Shown: piece by piece, positions 1-8,239 of the stretch
How the letters are laid out: each line of letters begins with the position of its first letter
Position numbering within the stretch: the stretch's first letter is position 1
Source: Candidatus Homeothermus arabinoxylanisolvens
Lineage (GTDB): Bacteria > Bacteroidota > Bacteroidia > Bacteroidales > Muribaculaceae
Reading direction: 5' to 3'
Assembly: GCA_001689405.1 (NCBI GenBank)
Contig: LUJO01000057.1
Location: 1-29,815 of the forward strand
Length of the DNA stretch: 29,815 nt
Position numbers and translations under genes: made by a program
Notes under the pieces: generated by a model
What the model saw: only the letters and a program-made list of their open reading frames with translations
Told to the model about the DNA's origin: nothing
Databases searched by the model: none

Positions 1-32
1 GACGAAACCGTTCAGAATTTAAAATAAAACAT

Positions 33-40
33 TAACTTTG
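33..40 (+). promoter_or_regulatory. -7 promoter box of rnz (TAACTTTG)
   Basis: A perfect match to the Bacteroidota -7 consensus TAnnTTTG. A weak -33-like TTC lies about 19 nt upstream near 11-13. The box ends only 4 nt before the rnz ATG at 45, so the predicted transcription start falls at or next to the start codon and the mRNA would be leaderless. Confidence 0.6.
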
Positions 41-44
41 CGAT

Positions 45-965
45 ATGGCACAATTTAGAATAAATTATCTTGGCTGCGGTTCGGCTACCCCTACATTAAG
101 GCATTTGCCGAGTTGTCAGGTCGTGGATTTCCGCGACAATCTGTTTATGGTCGACTGCGGCGAGTGCGCACAGTTGTCCGTCAGGCGTCAGCGGCTGAAG
201 TTTACCCGTTTGAACCATATCTTTATCTCGCACCTTCACGGCGACCACTGTCTCGGGCTTCCGGGGCTTATATCGACGCTGGCACTTACAGGCAAGGACG
301 GGGGTGAGATAGTCATACATACATTCAAGGAGGGCAAGGAGATATTTCAGCGCATGCTCGGCTTTTTCTGCAGGGAGATGCCGTTTGACATAAGGTATGA
401 GCTAATAGATCCTAAAGCTACTTCGGTGCTTCTTGACAACGATGCGCTTACCGTGACCTCTTTTCCGCTATATCACAGAGTGCCGTGCTGCGGGTTTATG
501 TTTGCCGAAAAGCCCAAGCTGCGCCATCTGCGCGGCGATATGGTGCGTTTTCACAATGTGCCTGTAAAGGAATATCGTGCTATCAAGGAGGGGCACCCTT
601 ATGTGACCCCCGACGGCCGCACCATAGCCAATGAACTGCTTACTACTCCGGCCGATCCGTCGGTAAGCTATGCGTACTGCTCTGACACGGTCTACGACGA
701 GCGGGTGGCAAAATCGGTGGAAGGCGTGCATACTCTCTATCATGAGGCTACATATACCTCGGAGTATGCCGACAAGGCACATAGCCGCGGTCACTCCACC
801 GCTGCCGAGGCCGCACGCATAGCCCGGCTTGCGGGTGCCCGTCAGCTTGTGCTCGGCCACTTCTCGAAACGTTATGATGACGAGACGCTGCATCTTGAGG
901 AGGCGCGAGCCATATTTCCCGATACTGTTATAGCCTCTGAAGGTATGAAACTGGATTTATTATGA
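45..965 (+). CDS. rnz: Ribonuclease Z (tRNA 3' endonuclease)
   Basis: A 306-residue metallo-beta-lactamase-fold nuclease of the RNase Z/ElaC family, expected to cut the 3' trailer from tRNA precursors in the cytoplasm. The zinc-binding motif H63-L-H65-G-D67-H68 is intact. The N-terminus (INYLGCGSATP) is typical of the family, which supports the ATG at 45. A later GHSTAAEAA stretch and the histidine in LVLGHFSKRY supply the remaining metal ligands known from the family. Its stop overlaps the tadA start by 4 nt (ATGA), so the two tRNA-maturation genes are translationally coupled. The -7 box lies 4 nt before the ATG, leaving no room for a ribosome binding site. Confidence 0.96.
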   Translation: MAQFRINYLGCGSATPTLRHLPSCQVVDFRDNLFMVDCGECAQLSVRRQRLKFTRLNHIFISHLHGDHCLGLPGLISTLALTGKDGGEIVIHTFKEGKEIFQRMLGFFCREMPFDIRYELIDPKATSVLLDNDALTVTSFPLYHRVPCCGFMFAEKPKLRHLRGDMVRFHNVPVKEYRAIKEGHPYVTPDGRTIANELLTTPADPSVSYAYCSDTVYDERVAKSVEGVHTLYHEATYTSEYADKAHSRGHSTAAEAARIARLAGARQLVLGHFSKRYDDETLHLEEARAIFPDTVIASEGMKLDLL

Positions 966-1408
966 ACTTTAACGATGATGACCGCCGGTTTATGGAGCTT
1001 GCTCTCATAGAGGCGCGTATGGCGTTTGACATGGATGAGGTGCCGGTAGGCGCCGTTGTGGTAAACAAAGGCCGTGTTATAGGGCGCGGACATAATCTGA
1101 CCGAGACGCTCAACGACGTTACCGCCCACGCCGAGATGCAGGCCATAACCGCAGCAGCCAATACTCTCGGGGGCAAGTATCTGCCCGATAGTACTTTATA
1201 CGTAACCGTAGAACCGTGTGTCATGTGTGCCGGCGCTATCGGGTGGAGCCAGATACGGCGCATAGTGGTAGGAGCGTCTGATCCGAAGCGGGGCTATTCT
1301 ACGGTTATGTCGAAGCCTCCGTTTCATCCCAAGGCTGTGGTTGTCACCGGCGTGTTGGCCGATGAATGTGCTTCGCTGATGCGCGATTTTTTTGCCCGAA
1401 AGCGTTAA
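962..1408 (+). CDS. tadA: tRNA-specific adenosine deaminase TadA
   Basis: A 148-residue zinc-dependent deaminase expected to convert A34 to inosine in the anticodon of tRNA-Arg(ACG). The H56-A-E58 motif (zinc ligand and proton shuttle) and the PCVMC motif with C86 and C89 are intact. The length is normal for the family. The start codon overlaps the rnz stop (ATGA), indicating coupled translation. The next gene, metH, starts 67 nt downstream and has its own -7 box. An alternative identity as another CDA-fold nucleoside deaminase is unlikely given the TadA-type sequence around the cysteines (EPCVMCAGAI). Confidence 0.95.
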   Translation: MNFNDDDRRFMELALIEARMAFDMDEVPVGAVVVNKGRVIGRGHNLTETLNDVTAHAEMQAITAAANTLGGKYLPDSTLYVTVEPCVMCAGAIGWSQIRRIVVGASDPKRGYSTVMSKPPFHPKAVVVTGVLADECASLMRDFFARKR

Positions 1409-1436
1409 AAACAGAATGAAAATACACCGGATTTTA

Positions 1437-1444
1437 TAATTTTG
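1437..1444 (+). promoter_or_regulatory. -7 promoter box of metH (TAATTTTG)
   Basis: A perfect TAnnTTTG match 31 nt before the metH ATG, predicting a leader of about 27 nt. No convincing -33 TTG is visible. The whole tadA-metH gap is 67 nt, too short for a cobalamin riboswitch. Confidence 0.5.
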
Positions 1445-1475
1445 CATAAGGAAAGTTACTATTATTTTTTTTCTG

Positions 1476-4400
1476 ATGACAGATATTGAACAATTACCAT
1501 ATGACGAGAGCGCGCGTGCTTTGTCGGCGGCTCTCGAAGAGCGTATTGTCGTGCTTGACGGCGCCATGGGCACCATGATACAGCGTCACGGCCTTTCCGA
1601 AGAGGAGTTCCGCGGCGAGCGCTTCGCATCGTGGAAGTGCCGCCTGAAAGGATGCAATGACCTGCTGGCTATTACCCGTCCCGAACTGATTGAGTCGATA
1701 CACAGAGAGTATCTTGACGCCGGGGCGAGGATAATAGAGACCGACTCGTTTAATGCCAACGCGGTGTCGCTTTCCGACTATGGACTGTCGGATTATGCCG
1801 ATGAGATCAACCGCCGCGCGGCTGCGGTGGCCCGCAAGGCGGCCGACCGCTGGATGTCGGATAACGGAGCCGACCGCTGCTGGGTGGCCGGCAGCGTTGG
1901 GCCTACGAGCAAGTCGCTTACCATGTCGCAGGGTCTTGCGGATGGCCGCAGTGATGCGGTGACTTGGGATGAGCTTGCCGATGCTTATTTCGTACAATGC
2001 AGGGCCTTGGTAGAAGGTGGTGTCGACTTGCTGCTTATGGAGACCTCTTATGACGGACTGAACGCCAAGGCCGCGCTGTGGAGCGCACGAAGGGCCATGG
2101 AAGCGTCAGGACGCCGTGTGCCGGTCATCGTGTCGATGACTCTTACGGAGTCGGGACGCACTCTTGCCGGTCAGACTCCGGAGGCTTTCGTAGCCACCGT
2201 GTCGCATGCCGAACCGCTTGCCGTGGGGCTCAACTGCAGTTTCGGCGCCGACAGCATGGGCCGGTATGTCGAGGCGCTCGCATCCGTACCTTATGCGGTG
2301 ATTGTATATCCGAATGCCGGATTGCCCAATGAAATGGGCGAGTATGACCAGACGCCCTCCGATATGGCGGGGATGATAGAGCCTATGCTGGCCGGAGGCC
2401 TTGTAAATATAATAGGCGGATGCTGCGGTACCACTCCGGCCCACATAGCTGTTATTGCCGAAGCCGCATCGCGTCACAGACCGCGCAAGTTGCCCCGGCG
2501 GGAGCATGAGATGCAGCTCGCAGGTCTTGAACTCCTTACGGTGACACCGTCGCGTAATTTCGTAAACGTTGGCGAGCGGTGCAACGTAGCCGGAAGCCGT
2601 AAATTTCTGCGGCTGATAAAAGAACACAACATAGACGAGGCAGTCGACATAGCCCGACGCCAAGTCGAGGACGGCGCCGGCATAATTGACGTGAACATGG
2701 ACGATGCTATGCTTGACGCGCCGTCGGAGATGGCGCGGTTTATAAGCCGGATTGGTGTCGAGCCCGATGTGGCGAAGGCGCCGGTGATGATAGACTCTTC
2801 GGACTGGAACACTATAACTGCGGCGTTGAAGTGTGTTCAGGGACGTCCTGTCGTCAACTCCATAAGCCTTAAAGAGGGTGAGGCCGCATTCCTGCAAAAA
2901 GCGCGTCATATAAAAGAGATGGGCGCGGCTGTAGTGGTCATGGCCTTTGACGAGGCGGGACAGGCCGATACGTTTCAGCGGCGTGTCGAGGTATGTGACC
3001 GCGCATACCGTCTGCTTACGGAAGTTATCGGCTTCGACGGATGCGATATAGTGTTTGACCCCAATGTGCTTGCGGTAGCCACGGGCATCGAGGCCCATAA
3101 CTCTTATGCAGCGGATTTTCTTGACAGTGTGGCGTGGATAAAGAGTCATCTTCCCGGAGCCAAGGTGAGCGGCGGCGTCAGCAATCTGTCGTTCTCATTC
3201 CGAGGCAATAATTATGTGCGTGAGGCCATGCACTCGCTGATGCTGTATCATGCCATAGGGCGGGGAATGGATATGGCTATCGTCAATCCGGCCGCTATCA
3301 TGAATGTAGAGGATATAGACCCCGCTTTACGCAAGGCTATCGACGATGTGCTGTTAAATACCGATGCCGGAGCCACCGACCGCCTGATAGCCGAAGCCGG
3401 GAAACTGAAGGACGAGAAGGTTTCCGGCAATAAGGCCGCGCCTGCTGCTGACGAGAGTGTGGATGCTGCCGTGAGGATAGAGCGTATGCTTGTAGCCGGT
3501 ATTTATGACGGCATGGAGCGTTGTCTTGAGGAGGCAATGAAAGAGTGCGGCTCGGCTGTCGGAGTTATCGACGGTCCGCTCATGGCCGGTATGAACAGGG
3601 TAGGCGAACTGTTTGGCAAGGGAAAACTGTTTCTCCCGCAGGTGGTGAAGAGTGCCCGTACCATGAAGCAGGCCGTGACATGGCTTACACCGTACATAGA
3701 AGAGGAGAAGACCCGTTCGGGAGCTTCGTCGGGGCGTATGGTCATAGCCACTGTAAAGGGCGATGTGCACGACATAGGCAAGAATATAGTAAGTGTGATA
3801 ATGAACTGCAACGGGGTCGAAATGATCGACATGGGTGTCATGGTGCCCGGTGAGGATATAGTGGCGCGTGCCGTCGAGGAGAAGGCCGACTTCGTGGGCC
3901 TGAGCGGGCTTATCACTCCGTCGCTTGACGAGATGTGTCACGTGGCCCGTCTTATGGAAGCGCGCGGGCTCGACATACCGCTGCTTGTAGGGGGCGCCAC
4001 GGCGTCGGCCCTTCATACCGCGGTCAAGATAGCGCCTTGTTACAGCGGCCCGGTGATATATACACGTGATGCCGCCATGATGCCGTCGGTGGCCCAGCGT
4101 CTTCTCAACCCGCTTACTCGTGACGCCATGATAGAGGAGGTGCGTTCCGAGCAGTTGCGTCTGCGTGAGGAGTATGCAGGCCATAGCCGGCTGTTGTCGC
4201 TTGACGAAGCTCGTCGTCGCAAGCCCGAGCCTGATTATCCGTGTTACCGTCCGGCCATGCCGGGTGTACATGAATTGACGTTCGGCATCGGCGAGGTGCG
4301 CCGTTTCATAAACTGGCGTCCGTTTCTGTCGGCATGGAAGCTCGACGCCTCCTATGCATCGGTTATGGATATCGAGGGCTGCGATCATTGCCGTGCGCAA

Positions 4401-5183
4401 TGGCTCGCGTCGGTACCGACCGATAAGGTTAACAAGGCCGCCGAGGCCATGCAATTGCTGAAAGAGGCCGGGCGTATGCTTGATGAGCTGGAGCGTGACG
4501 GTGTCAAGCTGTCGGCCAAAGTCGTATTGTTGCCGGCGGGTTCATATGACGACACGATATTTATGGAGTACAACGGCGAGAGAATCGAGCTGCCGGTTTT
4601 GAGACAGCAGCGTCCCGGACCCGAAGGCGATTGTGTGGCGTTGTCAGATTACATATGCCCTGTAGGAAAGGACGGGGAGCTGAAAGACTTTGCAGGCGTG
4701 TTTGCCGTTACTTCCGGACCGGTGCCTGCCGACCGTATAAAGCGTTATCGCGAGGAAGGCGACGACTACGAGGCCATACTTATGCAGACTGTGGCCGACC
4801 GTCTTGTCGAGGCCGCTACCGAACTCATGCACCTTGTCGTGCGCAGAAAGCTTTGGGGGTATGCCGTTGATGAGGATGACAACGACGGCAACAGACTGCG
4901 CCAATATTATAAAGGCATACGTCCGGCTATCGGCTATCCGTCATTGCCCGATCAGTCGCTTATATTTGTCACGGACCGCATAATAGATTATGCCGGGATG
5001 GGTATAACCGTTACTGAAAACGGAGCCATGTCGCCCGCGGCTTCCACGACCGGCCTTATACTGTCGCATCCTGACAGCCGCTATTTTGTGACGGGTGACA
5101 TAGACCTGCGACAGCGCGACGACTACAGGAGGCGCCGCGGCATGTCGGAGGATGATATGGCGAAGTTTCTTCCGCGTGGGTGA
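1476..5183 (+). CDS. metH: Cobalamin-dependent methionine synthase MetH
   Basis: A full-length 1235-residue four-module enzyme. It transfers a methyl group from 5-methyltetrahydrofolate to homocysteine through cobalamin. The N-terminal homocysteine module has LDGAMGTMIQ and the zinc cysteines in NCSFG and GGCCGTTP. The pterin module begins near residue 360 (FVNVGERCNVAGSRKF). The cobalamin module has DVHDIGKNIV, whose histidine near residue 765 is the lower axial cobalt ligand, followed by GLSGLI and GGATAS. The C-terminal AdoMet reactivation module has RPAIGYPSLPDQS and ends in a typical HPDSRYF...GMSEDD tail. All modules are present, so the enzyme should be self-reactivating, and the host needs B12 or a precursor. 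The stop lies only 5 nt from the stop of the opposing minus-strand gene. Confidence 0.97.
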   Translation: MTDIEQLPYDESARALSAALEERIVVLDGAMGTMIQRHGLSEEEFRGERFASWKCRLKGCNDLLAITRPELIESIHREYLDAGARIIETDSFNANAVSLSDYGLSDYADEINRRAAAVARKAADRWMSDNGADRCWVAGSVGPTSKSLTMSQGLADGRSDAVTWDELADAYFVQCRALVEGGVDLLLMETSYDGLNAKAALWSARRAMEASGRRVPVIVSMTLTESGRTLAGQTPEAFVATVSHAEPLAVGLNCSFGADSMGRYVEALASVPYAVIVYPNAGLPNEMGEYDQTPSDMAGMIEPMLAGGLVNIIGGCCGTTPAHIAVIAEAASRHRPRKLPRREHEMQLAGLELLTVTPSRNFVNVGERCNVAGSRKFLRLIKEHNIDEAVDIARRQVEDGAGIIDVNMDDAMLDAPSEMARFISRIGVEPDVAKAPVMIDSSDWNTITAALKCVQGRPVVNSISLKEGEAAFLQKARHIKEMGAAVVVMAFDEAGQADTFQRRVEVCDRAYRLLTEVIGFDGCDIVFDPNVLAVATGIEAHNSYAADFLDSVAWIKSHLPGAKVSGGVSNLSFSFRGNNYVREAMHSLMLYHAIGRGMDMAIVNPAAIMNVEDIDPALRKAIDDVLLNTDAGATDRLIAEAGKLKDEKVSGNKAAPAADESVDAAVRIERMLVAGIYDGMERCLEEAMKECGSAVGVIDGPLMAGMNRVGELFGKGKLFLPQVVKSARTMKQAVTWLTPYIEEEKTRSGASSGRMVIATVKGDVHDIGKNIVSVIMNCNGVEMIDMGVMVPGEDIVARAVEEKADFVGLSGLITPSLDEMCHVARLMEARGLDIPLLVGGATASALHTAVKIAPCYSGPVIYTRDAAMMPSVAQRLLNPLTRDAMIEEVRSEQLRLREEYAGHSRLLSLDEARRRKPEPDYPCYRPAMPGVHELTFGIGEVRRFINWRPFLSAWKLDASYASVMDIEGCDHCRAQWLASVPTDKVNKAAEAMQLLKEAGRMLDELERDGVKLSAKVVLLPAGSYDDTIFMEYNGERIELPVLRQQRPGPEGDCVALSDYICPVGKDGELKDFAGVFAVTSGPVPADRIKRYREEGDDYEAILMQTVADRLVEAATELMHLVVRRKLWGYAVDEDDNDGNRLRQYYKGIRPAIGYPSLPDQSLIFVTDRIIDYAGMGITVTENGAMSPAASTTGLILSHPDSRYFVTGDIDLRQRDDYRRRRGMSEDDMAKFLPRG

Positions 5184-5188
5184 ACCGG

Positions 5189-5587
5189 TCAGGGTTGAGG
5201 CAGTCTTGTGGCCTCCAGTATAGGCAGGTTGGTCTCGGTGGGCACGTAGATGACGGTTTTGTTGTTGAGGTCGCTCTGCTGTCGTACCCAAAGATACTGT
5301 ATGTACGTGGGAGTAAGACTGCCGTTCTCGATGCGTATGGCTTCGGCTGCGCCTCGTGCACGCTCTATTTCGGCCTGTGCGTTTAGCTTTTCGGCCTCAA
5401 GATTGGCTTTAGCCTCTTCGATTTTTATTTTACGGTTTTGTTCGGCCTTGGCAAATTCGGCTCGTCCCGACATCTCCTGTTGCCATACGTTGTAGTAAGG
5501 GATGGCTATGAATGCGCCGAGAAGAAGTACAATGCCGAGCAGCACGCACAGTGCTGTGGTAAGATAAATTTTTGAATTGGGTTTCAT
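5189..5587 (-). CDS. Small membrane protein with SPFH/prohibitin-like C-terminal tail
   Basis: 132 residues. One transmembrane segment lies at about residues 8-30, followed by a charged, alanine-rich coiled coil (about 42-85) and a conserved-looking tail (SLTPTYIQYLWV, then KTVIYVPTE and PILEATRLP). The tail resembles the end of Bacteroidota prohibitin/SPFH-family membrane proteins, but the SPFH core domain is absent. The layout suggests a membrane-anchored rod that oligomerises in the periplasm or cytoplasm. The specific role is unknown. It lies 23 nt downstream of the muramidase gene on the same strand and is probably co-transcribed with it. Confidence 0.8.
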   Translation of the reverse strand: MKPNSKIYLTTALCVLLGIVLLLGAFIAIPYYNVWQQEMSGRAEFAKAEQNRKIKIEEAKANLEAEKLNAQAEIERARGAAEAIRIENGSLTPTYIQYLWVRQQSDLNNKTVIYVPTETNLPILEATRLPQP

Positions 5588-5610
5588 TGCGTTATGATAT
5601 TGGTTGGTTT

Positions 5611-6369
5611 TTATTGTCGTTTTGTCGACGCGCTTTTACGCAGGCGTCGGTAAGCGTTGGCCATGCGGGTGTCGTAACGGCGTTTTTTGTATGAGGCTCC
5701 GTTGTATCGCCGGGCGAAGCCTGCCCAGTCTTTTTTGCGTAGGAAACGGTCCATGCCTCCGTTTATTACGAAGTTGACAAACAGGTCGAGCTGGTCGTGC
5801 TCGGACCGGGACATGCGCATGACGAAATCCTCGCGTGACGAGGCGCCGCACTTCTTCCAGTTGAAGCCTCCTATCTGAAACATGCCCCAGAACGTGCCGT
5901 CGATAGCGGCTGTGGAGTCAATGGACATGGCCCCGGAGAGCCGGGCGTGTTGTGCCGTCTGACGTGAGCCGTAGCGGCGTATGTCGGGACGGGCAAACAC
6001 CTCACGGTGGCTTTTGTGGTATTTTGACAGTTTTATGCCTCTTCTTGCCGCCGCTCTTTTGAACATGGCGAGGTCAAAGTTGACCAGCGGCATGCCGGGA
6101 GCATGAAAGCCGTTGTGGTTTCGTCCGGCCTCAATCTCCACTACCGCTTTTATGACGGCTGTCTCGACGCCGAGTCTTTCCGCGGCTTTGCTGTAGTCCT
6201 CCTCCGATAGCCGCAGTACGGGGCCGTCGGTGTGTCGCGCCGTCGTTTCACAATCTATGGCGGTCAAACTGTCGGGCATGACTGACACCGCCGAGGTGTC
6301 GGGGTCGGCCTGTAGCGATAGCGCCGATATGGCGGCGAGGCAGAGTATGAGGTGGGACATGGCCTGCAT
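5611..6369 (-). CDS. Secreted N-acetylmuramidase-domain protein
   Basis: 252 residues with a signal peptide at about 1-21 and then an N-acetylmuramidase domain of the PF11860 (DUF3380) type from about residue 58 to 245. The likely catalytic Glu is E78 in AVVEIEAG. Family-typical stretches follow (PLVNFDLAMFKR, GTFWGMFQIGGFNWKKCG, DQLDLFVNFV, WAGFARRYNG). The expected action is cleavage of glycan strands of peptidoglycan in the periplasm, as in phage endolysins and cell-wall remodelling enzymes. The ATG at 6369 and a second one three codons in (6360) are both possible; either leaves a usable signal peptide. The C-terminus is Arg/Lys-rich (YRRLRKSASTKRQ). The pepD terminator ends 15 nt upstream, so a promoter inside the pepD 3' end, or read-through, must drive this gene. 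Confidence 0.88.
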   Translation of the reverse strand: MQAMSHLILCLAAISALSLQADPDTSAVSVMPDSLTAIDCETTARHTDGPVLRLSEEDYSKAAERLGVETAVIKAVVEIEAGRNHNGFHAPGMPLVNFDLAMFKRAAARRGIKLSKYHKSHREVFARPDIRRYGSRQTAQHARLSGAMSIDSTAAIDGTFWGMFQIGGFNWKKCGASSREDFVMRMSRSEHDQLDLFVNFVINGGMDRFLRKKDWAGFARRYNGASYKKRRYDTRMANAYRRLRKSASTKRQ

Positions 6370-6384
6370 GTATAAGCATAAAAA

Positions 6385-6427
6385 ATCGCCACAGCCTGCG
6401 GCTTCTGACAGCCGGGGCTGTGGCGAT
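6385..6427 (-). terminator. Rho-independent terminator after pepD
   Basis: A perfect 12-bp stem (6385-6396 with 6416-6427, core GCCACAGCC/GGCTGTGGC) with a 19-nt loop. On the minus strand it is followed by a run of T at 6385-6380. It lies 12 nt after the pepD stop and just before the start of the muramidase gene. Confidence 0.85.
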
Positions 6428-6438
6428 ATATCAACTTG

Positions 6439-7899
6439 TTACTTGCCGAGTTCGGCTACCTTTTTCAATATAAGTGTGAGCTGGTTCCAGAACTTCTCTA
6501 CTGCGGGTATGTGCATCTTCTCTGACGGAGAGTGTACTCCTCGCAGTGTGGGACCGAACGATACCATGTCGAGGTGAGGATACTTGGTGAGGAAAAGACC
6601 GCACTCAAGACCTGCATGGATGGCCTTTATGGCCGGTTTGACACCGTACAGTTCCTCGTAAGCGTCGCTTGCGATCTTCATGATGGGCGAGTTCATGTTG
6701 GGAGTCCATCCGGGATATCCGTCGCCGTGAGTGACTTTCGCGCCGGCAAGAAGGAATACGGCCTCTACCTGACGGGCTATGTCCCATTTGCGTGACTCTA
6801 CGGAACTGCGCTGGCTTGTGGTGACAAGTATGGTGGAGTCGGGCTGCATCTTGACAGCGGCAAGGTTGGTCGAGGTCTCAACGAGTCCTTCGAGGTCATG
6901 GCTCATGGATATCACGCCATGAGGACATGCGTAGAGTGCGCGTATAAGATTGAGGCTCGTGGTGCTGTCGATGGCGTACTGGGGTTTGTCGACACTCTCG
7001 ATGGTAATCTTCATGTTGGGGTCGGTGACCTTGTACTCGTTTTCAACGGCAGCCACAAATTCGTTGAAAGCCACGATGACTTTCTCTTTCTTGGATGACG
7101 GTACGCCAAATACGGCATGCGCCGCACGCGGTATGGCGTTGCGCAGATTGCCGCCGCTGATTTCGGCGAGGGTAACCGTCTCGTCGGTCGTAAGTCTGAA
7201 CAGGAAGCGTGCGAGCAGCTTGTTGGAGTTGGCGCGTCCTTCGTGTATGTCGCCGCCGGAGTGTCCTCCGCTGAGGTTTGACAGGTCGATGTGGAACCAG
7301 TGGTTGTCGGCGGGGGCCATTTCGCGCTTGTACTCGAACGTTACGGTCGTGTCTACACCGCCGGCACATCCTATAAATACCTCTCCGTCATCCTCGGAGT
7401 CGAGGTTGAGGAGTATCGTGCCGTTCATCATGTCGGCGCCGAGATTGTTAGCTCCTGTCATGCCGGTCTCTTCATCGACGGTGAACAGGGCCTCCACCGG
7501 ACCGTGCCGGAGCGAGTCGTCGGCCATCACCGCGAGCGAAGCGGCCATGCCTATGCCGTTGTCGGCTCCGAGAGTGGTGCCGTCGGCATGTACCCAGTCG
7601 CCGTCTATAATAGTGGTTATGGGGTTGTTCTCGAAGTCGAAGTTCTTGTCGTTGGATTCACATACCATGTCCATGTGACCCTGAAGAATCACGGTGGGCG
7701 CGTTTTCGTATCCCGGGGTGGCGGGTTTGCTCATGACTACGTTGCCAACGGCGTCGGTCTTTACGGCGATATTATGCTTGCTTGCGAAATCGAGAAGAAA
7801 TTCGCGTATCTTTTCCTCCTTTTTCGAGGGACGGGGGACTTTGGTTATCTGGTCAAATATCGACCAGATGAGAGTCGGTTTCAGATCCTTGATTGTCAT
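6439..7899 (-). CDS. pepD: Aminoacyl-histidine dipeptidase PepD (M20 family)
   Basis: A 486-residue M20 metallopeptidase of the PepD (Xaa-His dipeptidase) type, expected to cleave dipeptides such as beta-Ala-His in the cytoplasm using two zinc ions. The N-terminal metal motif is GHMDMV (H75, D77). The bridging-Asp motif is LGADNGIGMA, and the catalytic-base motif is DEETGMTGA. A dimerisation/lid domain follows, including LSGGHSGGDIHEGRAN. The last metal His is likely within GLECGLF...SFGPTLRGVHSPSE, as in the family. Length and order match full-length PepD. It has its own strong terminator. The 170-nt gap to the divergent small ORF at 8070 holds its promoter, which I could not place. Confidence 0.95.
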   Translation of the reverse strand: MTIKDLKPTLIWSIFDQITKVPRPSKKEEKIREFLLDFASKHNIAVKTDAVGNVVMSKPATPGYENAPTVILQGHMDMVCESNDKNFDFENNPITTIIDGDWVHADGTTLGADNGIGMAASLAVMADDSLRHGPVEALFTVDEETGMTGANNLGADMMNGTILLNLDSEDDGEVFIGCAGGVDTTVTFEYKREMAPADNHWFHIDLSNLSGGHSGGDIHEGRANSNKLLARFLFRLTTDETVTLAEISGGNLRNAIPRAAHAVFGVPSSKKEKVIVAFNEFVAAVENEYKVTDPNMKITIESVDKPQYAIDSTTSLNLIRALYACPHGVISMSHDLEGLVETSTNLAAVKMQPDSTILVTTSQRSSVESRKWDIARQVEAVFLLAGAKVTHGDGYPGWTPNMNSPIMKIASDAYEELYGVKPAIKAIHAGLECGLFLTKYPHLDMVSFGPTLRGVHSPSEKMHIPAVEKFWNQLTLILKKVAELGK

Positions 7900-8038
7900 A
7901 ATTAAAAAATGTACTTATTGTGTAAGATTATGTTTTAAATCACGGTCGGAATGTGTATAAAATTGTTAAATAATTCACATTTCGCACCCTAAGTTACAAA
8001 ATAAAATTTAGATATTACCAAAATTTATTTTCCTTTCT

Positions 8039-8046
8039 TATATTTG
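8039..8046 (+). promoter_or_regulatory. -7 promoter box (TATATTTG)
   Basis: A perfect TAnnTTTG match in the A+T-rich divergent gap, 23 nt before the GTG of the small ORF at 8070. It probably drives both that ORF and the OmpH-like gene. Confidence 0.55.
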
Positions 8047-8069
8047 CACCGTAAAAACGTAAAGGCATA

Positions 8070-8213
8070 GTGAAACTCGTAGTCCTGTCAATAATATTGC
8101 TTGCTCTTGCAATGGTGCTTTTGGGAGTCAAAGTATTTTTTGTCAAAGGCGGACGGTTTCCGTCCGGGCATGCCCACGACATCCCGGCTTTACGTGACAA
8201 AAAGGAACAATAA
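8070..8213 (+). CDS. Small membrane-anchored protein, GTG start (47 residues)
   Basis: A 47-codon ORF starting with GTG (residues M/V-KLVVLSIILLALAMV...). It has one transmembrane segment (about 4-24), then a short soluble tail with the motif GGRFPSGHAHDIPALR. From memory, short Bacteroidales proteins with this membrane segment plus GRFPSGH tail recur and are annotated as hypothetical. I infer a real gene from the promoter 23 nt upstream, the clean membrane-plus-tail design, and the 26-nt spacing to the next gene. No ATG start is available without deleting the membrane segment. The function is unknown. Confidence 0.6.
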   Translation: MKLVVLSIILLALAMVLLGVKVFFVKGGRFPSGHAHDIPALRDKKEQ

Positions 8214-8239
8214 ACTAAAAATTACATTAACATATTACA

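Noticed and set aside
1409..1475. Cobalamin riboswitch upstream of metH
   Set aside because: Only 67 nt are available and part of it is the promoter; a B12 riboswitch needs about 200 nt.
2106..4454. Long minus-strand open frames (347 and 366 codons) opposite metH
   Set aside because: They lie wholly within metH, which is a complete and recognisable enzyme. Their composition is that of a frame shadow and they show no family motif.
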